Assembly (NCBI GenBank): GCA_027493615.1
Contig: JAOSKK010000035.1
Coordinates: 186,001 to 250,000 of the forward strand
Length of the DNA: 64,000 bases
Direction: 5' to 3'
Source: Verrucomicrobiota bacterium
Lineage (GTDB): Bacteria > Verrucomicrobiota > Verrucomicrobiia > Limisphaerales > J093
Of the stretch, positions 26,422 to 36,516 are shown one piece after another. The notes below the pieces were generated by a model. The model did no database searches, was not told the origin of the DNA, and saw only the letters and a program-made list of their open reading frames with translations. The translations under genes and the position numbers were made by a program. Within the stretch, counting starts at the first letter, position 1; each line of letters opens with the position of its first letter.

Positions 26422-28584
26422 TCATTCCTGGATCCGGCCGGCCACATCCCGCGTAAATGCCGGCAGCCGCAGCGTCAGCCTCCCCTGCCCCACCGCCACC
26501 CGGTCGGTGCCCAACACCTCGCCCGTCCGCGTGTCCCACCACTCGGCACGGGCGGTCGCCGGCGCCCAATCGGACAGCTCGAACACCGCGTCTCGCACTT
26601 CTCCTGGCGGACGGCCCTCGGTCACGACGTGGCGCCACGCCGCGTCCCGGTGGAAACACCACAACCAGGCCTGCGTCCGCGTGCGCAACCCCACGAGCCG
26701 CACCCGGTCATCCGCCGCAGTGCCCACGAACGGCTGGACCTCGCCGCCGGACCAGGGCACGTCCGCGAGGAACCGGCTCAGCGGCCGGTAAAGCGGGTAG
26801 TGATTCCGTTGATCCAGCCGTTCCCACCACCAGGGCAAGGCCGTGCCAGTCGTCCCGGAGAGTGCCGACGCCCACAGCATGTTGTGGAAGTCCACCAGTT
26901 CCGGGCTCCGCTGCATCTCCGCCGTGATCCGCCATTGGTCATCGGCGAGCCCTGATTCCCCCTGATGCGCCGGCTTCCCCGGGGCATGCTCGCGAAGCCA
27001 TCGGGCCCGGTCGATCACCGCTTCCACCTCGTCGCGCAATCGGCCGCCGTCCGCGGGTCGGAGGTAGAAGTGGACGTCGGCGAAGTCGAGCTTCGGGTGG
27101 CGACAGTCCTTCGGCGAAGGCCCCCAGGTGCTGGTGGTTCGCAGGTGGCGGTACGGATCGATCTGTTCGAGGTACTCGCCCAGTTCCGTGTAGAAGCGGT
27201 CGGTGGGAAGGCCGGGGTCCATTTCGTTCCAGTATTCCCAGGCGGCCACACTGGTGAAGGCCCCCCAGCGTGCGACGGCGTAGCGGAACGTGCGCTTCGC
27301 GTCGGCGATGGCCTTGGTGTAGTCGGCGCTGTCCGCGCCCCGCAGCGAATTCATGTAAAGGTCGCGCGCGAGCAGGCAGAGCTGCAGGTGGAGTCCATGG
27401 TGCTGGGCGGCTCGCAGGAGTTCATCCAGCCAGAAAGCATCCAGCGGGTTGTACCATCCGCGCGTCGGGCGATTGACGTCCGCTTCCCACAGAAGCTCCG
27501 GACCACCTCCCAGCTCCTGGAGCGAGAGCGCGTCGAGCCAGGCCGCGCCGGCGCCCGCGGGTTGGAAACGCATCCCCGACAGCCAATGCTCCTGGGCGCC
27601 CGTGCGGAACTCATGCCGGAACGTCGACCACGTGTCCGGGGTCGACGGCAGGAGGTTGGGGGAAGTCGTTCCCTGGACCTCAAGGCGAAGTTCCTTTCCC
27701 GCCGCTCCACAGACGCGCCCCGTGACCACGTAGGCCGTAGAAGGTCGTAGGGCGACGTCATGCGAAGGACGAACGGCCACGGAGGTGTTGGTGAGCAGCA
27801 CACCACGGCGATCCGGGTTCCCGGGCAGCGGACGCACGGGTGACTGGCGTTCCCAGGACCGTTCCCAGGCGCTCTTGCGCGCCTCGATGGCCAGCGCCCA
27901 GTCCTCGCATCCGGTCCAGACGCGCACGTAGTTGGCGCCGTTGGCAGCGAGCCGGCCAAAGATCTCCTCGGCCCGGCTCACGGTCACATATTGCTGGGAA
28001 CCGATGAACGCCAGGTTCTGGCCGATCGGGAAGAACGGCTGGCCCGTCGTGAACTCGAGCCAGCGCGGGTCACGTAGGCTCACCCGGACAAACCCGGTCC
28101 GGTCCGAGGGGCGGCAAAGAACCGTGACAGGCGCCGATGCCGAGCGGCGACCACCATTCCTTCGGACCGCCACCGCTTGATAAACGCCGACCTCGGGACA
28201 GGCAAAGCGCGCCCGCCAACCGGGCAAGCCCACGGGGTAAAACCAATCGCGTGCAGCAGGACCGCTTCCCACCCGGCGGCGCTCGTACGACTGGCTGAAG
28301 AAGGCCGGGATCGACCACGTGCGCTGCCCGGACGTCACCTCGAGCCACACATCGGCGACAGCGGGGTCGAACGGATCCGCCACGGACCCCACCCCGCCGA
28401 TCTGGAACTCGACGACATCGAAACACCCGGGGCTGGGTGTCGCCGTCTCCAACGTGAGTTCCTGACCATGACCACGACAGGGCGCGAGGACGAGAACGGC
28501 AACGAACGCGAGGGTGAGTTCAATCGACTGGGCGCGGGCGAAGCACATGATGATCGCAAGGCAGAGCGAGTGGGGAGCACTCAA
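26422..28584 (-). CDS. Secreted DUF5060-type glycoside hydrolase (clan GH-A-like)
   Basis: A 720-aa secreted enzyme. The signal peptide can start at 28584 or, better, at ATG 28548 (ELTLAFVAVLVLAPCRGHG). An N-terminal beta-sandwich of DUF5060 type follows (about residues 45-150: DPFDPAVADVWLEV). The catalytic barrel is marked by LEFTTGQPFFPIGQNLAF, GANYVRVWTG and WYNPLDAFWLDELLRAAQ. The motif AAWEYWNEMDP has the Asn-Glu acid/base pair of clan GH-A enzymes, and AHQGESGL is a likely strand-7 nucleophile Glu. A C-terminal beta domain closes it (AEWWDTRTGEVL). The substrate is unknown, probably a plant or algal beta-glycan. It converges on the tRNA gene and may be last in the transcription unit running down from 33 kb. 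Confidence 0.8.
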   Translation of the reverse strand: MSAPHSLCLAIIMCFARAQSIELTLAFVAVLVLAPCRGHGQELTLETATPSPGCFDVVEFQIGGVGSVADPFDPAVADVWLEVTSGQRTWSIPAFFSQSYERRRVGSGPAARDWFYPVGLPGWRARFACPEVGVYQAVAVRRNGGRRSASAPVTVLCRPSDRTGFVRVSLRDPRWLEFTTGQPFFPIGQNLAFIGSQQYVTVSRAEEIFGRLAANGANYVRVWTGCEDWALAIEARKSAWERSWERQSPVRPLPGNPDRRGVLLTNTSVAVRPSHDVALRPSTAYVVTGRVCGAAGKELRLEVQGTTSPNLLPSTPDTWSTFRHEFRTGAQEHWLSGMRFQPAGAGAAWLDALSLQELGGGPELLWEADVNRPTRGWYNPLDAFWLDELLRAAQHHGLHLQLCLLARDLYMNSLRGADSADYTKAIADAKRTFRYAVARWGAFTSVAAWEYWNEMDPGLPTDRFYTELGEYLEQIDPYRHLRTTSTWGPSPKDCRHPKLDFADVHFYLRPADGGRLRDEVEAVIDRARWLREHAPGKPAHQGESGLADDQWRITAEMQRSPELVDFHNMLWASALSGTTGTALPWWWERLDQRNHYPLYRPLSRFLADVPWSGGEVQPFVGTAADDRVRLVGLRTRTQAWLWCFHRDAAWRHVVTEGRPPGEVRDAVFELSDWAPATARAEWWDTRTGEVLGTDRVAVGQGRLTLRLPAFTRDVAGRIQE

Positions 28585-28690
28585 ACGGGTCCACCCTTCC
28601 GGGTCAAGGAGGGGGTGCGCCTGCTGGCAGAGTCTTGCGGTCGCCGCCCGAGGGGCGTGGAGTTCAGGAGACCTTCTCCCGTCCAGGTCC

Positions 28691-31014
28691 TCACGGGCCC
28701 CCGGGGGTCAGCGGGCCATGCCACACACTGCCGCCGAACGTCGTGACGCGGATCCGCAAAGGGTCGGCCGGGTCAAAGGCAACCCGCTGGATATTGGCAA
28801 ACGACAGGCCGTCGAAAGCCTGCCAGGTCCGGCCGTCGTCGCGCGAGAGCCAGAGCCCGGCCCCCGGCGCGCCTTCGGTCAGGGTCATGTAAAGCCAGCC
28901 CTCGCGGGTCGGGTGGAAGTAACCGCCGAAGGTTTGGGGCCCTTCCCGACCGATCCGGCGCCAGGTCTCGCCCCCATCGTCGGTCCGGTAGAGACCCCCG
29001 GACTGGTCGCCGCGGCCGGCATCACAGGCGCCCAGCAGCCCGCGCCGGCTGTCGCGCGGGTGAACCGAGAAGTCCTTCACGTAAAGCAGGGGAAGCGAGC
29101 GGTTCATCGGTTCCCAGGTTTCGGCGCCATCGCGGGAGCGGTACAAGCCCACGCCGGCATTCATGAGCGGCGCACCGGCGGCGGGGCGCTTGGCACAGAT
29201 GCTCGCGAACAGCGTGCCGTCCGCGTGCAGGAAAACACGGGAAACCCGCCGGTTGTCCGGATGCCCTAGGCCTTCGCGCTTCAAAGTCCAGGTGCGCCCG
29301 TCGTCGGTGGACTTGAAGACCCCTTCGTCGAACACCCCGGCATAGAGCGTCCGCCGGTCACGGGGGCTCCGCGGATCCAACACAATGGAAGTGACCGGCC
29401 GCGCAGGCAGGCCTTCCGCCTCCACCTGCCACGAGGCGCCGAAATCGCGCGAGACACAGACGCCACCCGGGCCGCGGTGGCCGTGCCGCTCCGAGATGAT
29501 GTTGTCGTTCGGGATGTCGTGAATGCTCGAGAACGCCCCCAGATCCGCCCGGGAACTTCGGGGTCGAACGCGAGCTCGTAACAGGTGTTGCGCCACGGCG
29601 CCCAGGTCTTCTGGTTCCACCACCGCCAGGTCCGGCCGCCATCCAGCGAACGGGAGAGCCCGATGTCGGTGTAGGCGATGTAGTGCCGATCCGGCTCGTG
29701 CGGGTCCACGTAGTAGTGCCAGGTGGTGGTGACGACCAGGCCGTTGCAGACCCAGGCGGTATCCGGGCCCGGCGGACCTTCGGAGGCCGGGTAGGTACTG
29801 CCCACGAACCAGGCCGCGCCTCCGTCGTGGGTGAGGTGCGCCTCGTTGCGGACCAGCAGCACGCGATGGGGATCGGAGTTGCAGATCGCCACCCCGAAGG
29901 GCGTCTCACCCCCCTTAAAGCACTGGCCGGTCGAGGCGGTGACGTAGTCGTGCGCCACGTTGAACTGCGGAAAGCGCGGATCCTGGAAGTAGGTGGCGCG
30001 CCAGGTTTCCCCCGCGTCGTCGCTGCGATAAACGGTATCGTGATGCGGCGGATGGAAGCCGGTGGCGGTGTTGAGGGCGTACACCGTCGCCGGGCGCGCG
30101 TCCGTGGTCAGGAGATAGTTGTACTGCGCCACGGGGCCATACGCCCACTGGTCGGCCTGACGTGTGTCCGTGTTCAGACCGGAACCCATGGCCCATTCCC
30201 AGCTCTCGCCGCGATCGCGCGAACGGTAGATCCCGCCCTGGAACCGCCCTTCGACCGTCCGGCTGCGGATGGCACAGTAGAGCCACACGACGTCTGCGCC
30301 CGAGTTGGAGCCGCCGGCGAACGCCTGGATTTCCTTCCACGGGAGGCCCTGCGTCCGTTCCACCCAGGTCCGACCCGCGTCCTCGGAGCGCCAGACGCCC
30401 CGGTCGGTTGCCGCGAACACCGTCTTTCCCCCGCGGGTGCGGTCGAAGTGGAACCCGAGGACCCGGCCTGCCGGCCCCGCGCAGACCTGCCAGCGCACAC
30501 CTCCGTCGTCCGACCGGGCACAACCGCCACCGGCCGTGCCCACGAGCATGCGGGTGGGATCGTCCGGGTTGATGGCGATCTCGCCGTAGAGGGATTCCCG
30601 CAGGTCGCCGTGCGGCGCGAAGGTGCGTCCCCGGTCGCGACTGATCCGGAGCCGTCCGCCCGACGAAGCGAAGATCACGGCCGGGTCCGTGGGATGGAAA
30701 GCCGGGCGGCAGCGGGTATCACTGCGGAGCTGGGCCTGGTGGATCATGCGCCAGTGACGCCCGCCATCCTCGGAGATGTAGGCAGCGCTCATGTCGCAGT
30801 TCAGCATCATCAAGTTGGGGTCGGCGGATGAGATGGCCGGGGTGAACATCCCGCCACCGCCGGAAAGACCCACCGGTTCCCAGACCGCCGCCCCGGCATC
30901 TGGCTCGGACGCCGTGCTTCCGGCGCTGGCCCACACCAGGCAACCCAGGACGGACACCAGCCGGCAGGTGCGAATCCACTGTTCCCGGAACCAGCAGCCA
31001 ACTCGCGCTTTCAT
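28691..31014 (-). CDS. Secreted Asp-box (BNR/sortilin-type) beta-propeller protein, frameshift at C5
   Basis: About 774 codons. ATG 31014 gives a signal-anchor-like N-terminus (TCRLVSVLGCLVWASAGSTA). The rest is built of Asp-box repeats: SEDGGRHW, SRDRGRTF, SDDGGVRW, SEDAGRTW, SRDRGESW, SDDAGETW, THDGGAAW, SLDGGRTW, STDDGRTW, SRDGAETW, TDDGGETW and SRDDGRTW. That is enough for two propellers, as in sortilin/xyloglucanase-like (GH74-type) proteins. The frame changes at the C5 run 29536-29540; one more base gives a smooth RIWGAFSSIHDIPNDN. I cannot tell whether it is a hydrolase or a binding protein. Neighbouring glycosidases suggest polysaccharide work. Confidence 0.8.
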
Positions 31015-31046
31015 GGGTGCCATGCCAATGCCGGAGCACGTCGGAA

Positions 31047-32720
31047 TCATGGCGAACCATGGTGCGGCGATGGCGCTTCGGCAAGATCGCGGGTGCGGTG
31101 CGCATAGGGCGGGAGCGTGATCAGCCGGGCGTCTTCGACCGCCCCCGACCGTGAAGTGGTACAGGCTTTGCCACCGGCGATCCGCCAGTCCCAGCGCGCG
31201 GTGCATGAGGTCGTCAAAGAAGCATCCGATCCCCGTGCCACGCACGCCCGCTGCCTCGGCGCCCAGGTAGAACATCTGCCCAATCAACCCAGTCTCCCAA
31301 AAAAAGATGCCGGTACACCGCCGGGCCGTGCCGGTCGAGAACCGGGTCGAACGCCGCCAGCATGCCCAGGCTGAATGCGCCGTCCGCCGCAATGTCCTGG
31401 TGGCAGGAAACCATCCGGGCAAAGTCCTGTGTGTCGGCCGCGTGCAAGCGGTACAAGGGCCACCGTTCCGCAGCAGGACCCACCGGACGCCACTCGAACC
31501 CGGCGTGCAGGGCGGCCCTCAAGGCCGGCAGATCCGCGAGGTTCCGCACCCAGGCATAGAGCCCCGGTTCGAGGCCCTCCACCCGGTGCACGAACAGCAT
31601 CAGGTGCACGCGTGCCGCTCCCAGCCCGAGATCAAAGGGCGGCCGCGTGGGGCGAGGCAGGGTGAGGTCGAGGAGGGCGAGAAAGGTCTCGAGACTCAGC
31701 GGGGTACGGCCATCGAAGGCCACCGCGCTGCGACGCTGCCGGACGAGGCGGTCCGTGGTCAGTTCGGTGGGAGGCGGCTGCGGATCGCCCCAGGGCAGCG
31801 GCGCGTGGGTGTCACCCGCGTCGAGGGGCTGCGCTTCGCTGACCGTTCCCGGCTCCAGCCACGATGAGGCGGTCATGACTTCGTCGATGATCGGCCAGCG
31901 AACCTGCGTCCGGCTGAGCTGATTGGCCCGGCCGCACCATGCCGTCGGCGGGTCGGGCAACGCGTGGGGTGGATGCGACCCGTCCACTGACACCCAGGCC
32001 AGGGCCTCGGGATGCTCGGGTTCGTCGGCTACGAACTCGTCCGCGCGGTCGAGTCCGAGCAACCGGGCAAGCGCTGGTTCGCTCCAGTTCCGCACCAGTC
32101 GCATACTCCACCCCAGGGCTTGGGCGGCCACGCGCAAGGCCGCCAGCGCATGGCCCAGGTCGTGTTGGCAGTAGCGGAAGGCCCGTTCGCCATACTTCCA
32201 GGCTTCCCGCCAGGCAATGGTGGTCAGGGCCACCCAAAACCCGCCGGCCGGCACGAACGCGGGTGAGGTCGTCCGGGCGCGCTGTTCGAGCCGATGGTCC
32301 CGGCTCAGGTAATGGTGAACACCGGCGAGGTCGGTCCGGCCCTCGAGTGGAGGCAGCAGAAGGTAGGCTTCGGTGGGATGGAGGTTGCCGCTCGAAGGGT
32401 TGACGCGGAGTGCCCAGCGCGTTTCCCCCGGCCTGTTTCCGGGCCGCGAGACCCAGCGAGCTCTCAAGAAAGCGGCCCAGCGTGGCGAGATTGAGCGGTC
32501 GCACGGGCGAATCACGACCCGCCATCAGCTCGACGAACAACGGGGAATCATCCTGGCCGGCCAGAGGCAGGTCGAGGGTGGGAGCACCGATGTACTCGCG
32601 GAAGGGTGCCGGTTGATTGGCCCAGTCGAGATGGCCCGGCCCGCGAGCATAGCGGTCGGGATGATGCTTGGTTTGCTCGTGATACCGCCGGACCACAGCC
32701 AGCGCCTCGGGGACAGTCAT
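31047..32720 (-). CDS. SagB/ThcOx-like tandem nitroreductase-fold oxidoreductase (three frame changes)
   Basis: About 557 codons read across four frames. The start is ATG 32720 (MTVPEALAVVRRYHEQTKHH), followed by YARGPGHLDWANQPAPFREY, the family N-terminus. A first FMN-binding half follows (RVNPSSGNLHPTEAYLLLP, AWREAWKYGERAFRYCQHDL, GHALAALRVAAQALGW). The second nitroreductase half has LVRQRRSAVAFDGRT, GMLAAFDPVLDRHGPAVYR, LIGQMFYLGAEAAGVRGTGI, GCFFDDLMHRALGL and SLYHFTVGG. Frame changes lie near 32,420, at A7 31299-31305 and at C5 31142-31146. In azole-peptide clusters SagB-type enzymes oxidise azolines, but no YcaO cyclodehydratase or precursor is visible here, so the substrate is unknown. 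Confidence 0.75.
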
Positions 32721-32731
32721 CGCCCGGAAGT

Positions 32732-32956
32732 TCAAGCGGCGCGGAGAACGACGTGATCGGTCAGCCGCGAGGCATAGGCGATGGCGGCAAGAATGTCCTC
32801 ACGCTCCAAGAAGGGATAGTCCTCCAGGATCTCCTCCTGGGACGCGCCGTGGCTCAACAAGTCCAGGACGTCGGTGACGCGGATTCGCTGACCCCGGATG
32901 CAGGGCCTGCCGCCGCACTTGCCGGGTTCCACCGTGATCCGATCGAGCAGATTCAT
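32732..32956 (-). CDS. DUF433 protein (VapB-like antitoxin family), apparently without its toxin
   Basis: A 74-aa protein that matches DUF433 end to end: MNLLDRITVEPGKCGGRPCI, RGQRIRVTDVLDLLSHGAS and QEEILEDYPFLEREDILAAI. These small helix-turn-helix-like proteins usually act as antitoxins to DUF5615/PIN-like toxins encoded just downstream. Here the downstream gene is the SagB-like oxidoreductase, starting 12 bases later, and no PIN-like frame is visible. The 250 bases upstream, up to the kinase stop, are open in the same frame but show no family motif. Confidence 0.85.
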   Translation of the reverse strand: MNLLDRITVEPGKCGGRPCIRGQRIRVTDVLDLLSHGASQEEILEDYPFLEREDILAAIAYASRLTDHVVLRAA

Positions 32957-33207
32957 GGCGTCAGGATGCGCGCTCCGCACCCAAGAAGCAACCCGAGGCA
33001 CCAATCGTTGCCGTCCGCCGACCAACCGGGTACGGCGATGACGCGGTTCAGGCCAGGACCAATCCAGCCAGAGATCAGCGAGTTTGACCTCCTCGCCGTG
33101 CGCGTGCCACCAGCCGGTGTAATCGTCCGCCGGCGCCGGCAGCCCGCTGGCTCTCGCGCAGTTACTGACCAGAACACGGGTTTCATCGGCCACGGGCCAA
33201 CTGAAGG

Positions 33208-35198
33208 TCACCGTGCTTTGGGCGCATGGGACAGCTTCACGTTGCGGATCCAGACGCGCCCGGTGCCTTCGACGACCAGATTCAGGCGGACTCGATCCGG
33301 AGTCGCCCCGGGGGCCAGGAGCAACGGGACCTGGCTCGACACCCACCCGGTGGTGCCACTGAGGGTGTGGTCCCGTCCGCGGGCAGCCACCGCGCCACGT
33401 CCTGGCACGCGGCACCACAGTTCGAGGTAGACCCGCCCCTCGAGGTCTTCGGTCCGGAGCTCCGCCTCGAAGAAGAGGGCGCCCGGCCCGACGTTAAGGT
33501 CCGCAAGTTCGTACAGCGTCACGGGCTGGCTTCCCTTCGCATCGAGCAGCCAGGCGTCCTCCGCGACGGTCAGTTGGCCGGCGAGCGGCACGTCGTTCGT
33601 GGTGAACGCCTGGAGGACCGTCGCGTTGGCGCGCAGCGCCAGGGCGGCCTGCTCTTGCGAGACCTGCCGGGCGCGCACGAAAGCCGGCAGCGTGGTGAAG
33701 ACCAGTCCCGCCCCCACGATGAGAAGGAGGACCAGGCCAGCGGCGATCAACACCACGGTGGCGGTGGTGAAGAACCAGCGCCGGGGGCATCGCCGGCACG
33801 TTCGGTCGCCAGGTGGGGGGACCGACGGGGATACGTCCAGCCGGGCGGGCTTCTGGGCAAAGGCCAACCTGACAGGCGGCCGTGTCAACACGACGAGCGC
33901 CCAGATGCCGATCGGCAGGCCAATCCAGTTACCCGGAGAGACCACGATGGCCAGGATGCTCCCCGCGACGGCCACGCCCCAGGCCTCGAGCGCCTTCATC
34001 TTCAGCGCGGCGTAGATGATGAAGCTGCTGACGACCAGCAGCGCCAGCAGCGACCCCAGAAAGACGAGCGACGGGGTGGCGCCACGGGCGGAGGCAAAAT
34101 AGGTCCCGACAAGTCCAAACAACGGAACCAGCACCCAGTTCAGGATGCCGGTCACCAGCAGACCGACGGCGGGACCGCGGACCGACCGCTGCGCGGCCCA
34201 CCATCCGGCGACCGCCGGATCCGGCGGCGGCGAGGGCTGGGAGACCGGTGGGGCGGCAGCGGCATCGGCCAGGTCCGTCTTGATCTCAAGCGCCTGTTGA
34301 TAGCGCCGCTCGCGTTCCCGCTCGAGCGCCCGAAGGACCACGTGATCGAGGCGGACATCGACTTCGACCTTCTGCGAGGGCGGGGCGAACTTGCCCAGGG
34401 GCAGTTCACCCGTGAGCATCTCGTAGAACACCACCCCCAGGGAGTACAGGTCGGCACGATGATCCACTTCGAGCGGATGCTCCATCTGTTCGGGCGCCAT
34501 GTAATGCGGAGTCCCCATCACCTGTTCGGCGCGCGTCAACGCCGGATCGGGCCCGGCGCGTTGGAGGAGCTTGGCCAGCCCGAAGTCGGCGATCTTCACC
34601 TGGCCGGCCTGGTTGAGGAGGATGTTCTCGGGTTTGATGTCGCGGTGCACGATGCCGTGGTTGTGGGCGTACTGGAGGGCATCGCAGATGGCCGGGATGA
34701 TGCGCAGGGCTTCCTGGGGTGAAACCCCGCCCGACCGCTCGAACTGCCGCAGGTTGAGGCCGTCCACATACTCCATGAGCAGGAAGCAAAGGTCGTCGGC
34801 CTTCCCGAAATCGTAAACCGCCACGATGTTGGGGTGGTTCAAGCGGGCCAGGGCGCGTGCTTCCTGGGTGAATCGTTCGGCGAACCCCTGCTCCTCGCCG
34901 CGCTTCACCGGCAGGATCTTGAGCGCCACGAGCCGATCCAGACTCAACTGGCGCGCCTTGTAAACGAAGCCCATGCCGCCCGAGCCGAGGAGCTCGAGGA
35001 TCTCGAGTTGCGGGAAGCGCGCGGCCAGATCGGCGGCGGGGATCGGCGGGGGCGCGGCCCCGAAGGGTTCGACGGATGGCCGGCGCGGTCCGGCTGGGTG
35101 TCGAGACCGAACTCGAGCAGACATTTCGGGCATTGTCCTTCCAGGGTGTCGCTGGGGAGTTCCGTGCCGCAGCGGGAACATTGGCGTGTCGTGTTCAT
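33208..35198 (-). CDS. Zinc-ribbon Ser/Thr protein kinase with membrane segments
   Basis: About 663 codons from ATG 35198. A Cys4 zinc ribbon at the N-terminus (QCSRCG...QCPKC) is in one frame, and the kinase is in another; the change lies near 35,090. The kinase domain has GSGGMGFVYKA, VALKILPV, HRDIKPENILLN, the DFG of KIADFGLAK, APEQM and DLYSLGVVFYEM, so it is complete and canonical. Behind it are four or five hydrophobic segments (for example AVGLLVTGILNWVLVPLFGL and TVVLIAAGLVLLLIVGAGLV). A C-terminal beta domain follows (ELWCRVPGRGAV...GTGRVWIRNVKLSH). The last part resembles a carbohydrate-binding-type sandwich outside the membrane. It follows an ECF sigma-factor gene by about 100 bases, the usual partner. 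Confidence 0.87.
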
Positions 35199-35301
35199 AT
35201 CCGTGTGCTCCATTCGCATTCGCGTTCACTCGTTCCCTAAGCGAACGGGGGTGAAAGTAACGGGGTATTTCTGGCCGCGAATCGGTCAGGGCGCGTTGGC
35301 G

Positions 35302-36106
35302 TCAGCCCCCAAACACGGCGAACAGGTGGCGGATCTCCTCCCCGACCTCCTCGGGCCGGGCCACGGTGTGGGCCACCTCGGCCCGCAGGACGGCCCGGTA
35401 CCGGGCGCGCAAACGCTGCACCGCCATCTTGACCGCGGCTTCGGTCGTGCCGAGCCCGGCAGCGAGTTCCCGGTAGGGGGCTTCTCCGCGCGGACGACCC
35501 AGGGTACCGCTGAGGGCGGTGAACCAGTCGGCTCTGCCCGCGCGGGCGTACTCCTCCCGCAGCAGGCCCATCACACGGTCAAGGAGGGCCTGCGCCCACT
35601 GCCGCTCGTAAAGCTTGTCCGGGGTCAGTGCATGAGATGGTTCAACCTCGTAGCGCGATTCCGCCGAGCCGCGGTCCAGCGACACGATCGCACGCCGGCC
35701 CCCTCGCTTCTCGGCTCGGACACGATCCCACCTCATTGGCCAGGAACCGTTTCAGGGCGGTGAGGAGAAACGACCGGAAGCGGCCGCCTTCCCGCTCCAA
35801 GCCGTGGAGGTAACGTCGTTCGAGCAGGCGCGCGAAGAAGGCCTGGGTCAAATCCTCAGCGTCGTGCGGCGGGTGCCCCTGGCGGCGGACAAAGGCGTAG
35901 AGCGGGAACCAGTAGGTCTCGCAGAGACTGGCGAGGGCCGCCTCGGCTTCGGGGCCGACCGCATGCGCGGCTTTCAGAACCACGCTCCACCGGGTGAGGG
36001 CGAAGCCTCGACCGGCTACGGCTCCCCTGCGCCCGGGCCCACCTCCCGGTGACACACTCGAACTCGAGGCAGAGGCGTCCGCGTCGAGATCGGTTCCGGC
36101 AGGCAT
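35302..36106 (-). CDS. ECF-type sigma factor paired with a kinase (frameshift near 35,715)
   Basis: Two frames give one sigma factor of about 268 codons. Region 2 is ALTRWSVVLKAAHAVGPEAE, LCETYWFPLYAFVRRQGHPP and HDAEDLTQAFFARLLERRYL. Then comes GGRFRSFLLTALKRFLANE. After the frame change come RAEKRGGRRAIVSLD, a long linker, and region 4 APYRELAAGLGTTEAAVKMA with VQRLRARYRAVLRAEVAHTV. This is the large, C-terminally extended ECF group typical of planctomycetes and verrucomicrobia, whose genes usually precede Ser/Thr kinases, as here. It is on the same strand as the downstream zinc-ribbon kinase and probably shares an operon with it. Confidence 0.85.
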
Positions 36107-36262
36107 AGGAGAGGGAGGGGATCACATGGGCGGGGCGCAGGAAAGGGAAACCGCCCAGCCCATCAGCTTGCGGAAGCCTCAGGAAGTACCCTTCCGGTCG
36201 GCTGGCGCAATTCTCCGCTGTGATGGCCGCGGACGTCCGCCGGCGGCCGCGACGGCGGCGAG

Positions 36263-36510
36263 TCACTCCCGCGCGGCCGCCCGCTGATAGACGCGGACAA
36301 AGTCGACCGTGAGCCGCTGCGGGAAGATGCCGTCGTCCACGCCCCGCTGTCCGCCCCAGGCCCCGCCGATCGCCAGGTTGAGAATCAGGTACTGGGGCGC
36401 GTCGAACGGCCACGAGTCCACGCCCGTGCCATCGTTCTCCAGGGTGAAGTACTTCTGGTCGTCCACGAAGAAGTCGAGCCGCTGCGGCGACCACTCGAGC
36501 CACACCGGGA
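36263..36510 (-). pseudogene. 3' fragment of a GH16 beta-glucanase gene
   Basis: Encodes only the last 80 residues of a family-16 glycoside hydrolase: EWSPQRLDFFVDDQKYFTLE, DGTGVDSWPFDAPQYLILNL, AIGGAWGGQRGVDDGIFPQR and LTVDFVRVYQRA. The same protein segment is encoded at 52,387-52,655 in a complete gene. The DNA is close but not identical, with mostly synonymous changes, so the two were once separate functional paralogues. Similarity stops abruptly at about 36,508 (after GCGGCGACCACTCGA), a few bases before the stop codon of the giant gene that begins the next block. The catalytic EIDILE motif is absent, so it is a truncated relic. Confidence 0.85.
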
Positions 36511-36516
36511 ATCGAC

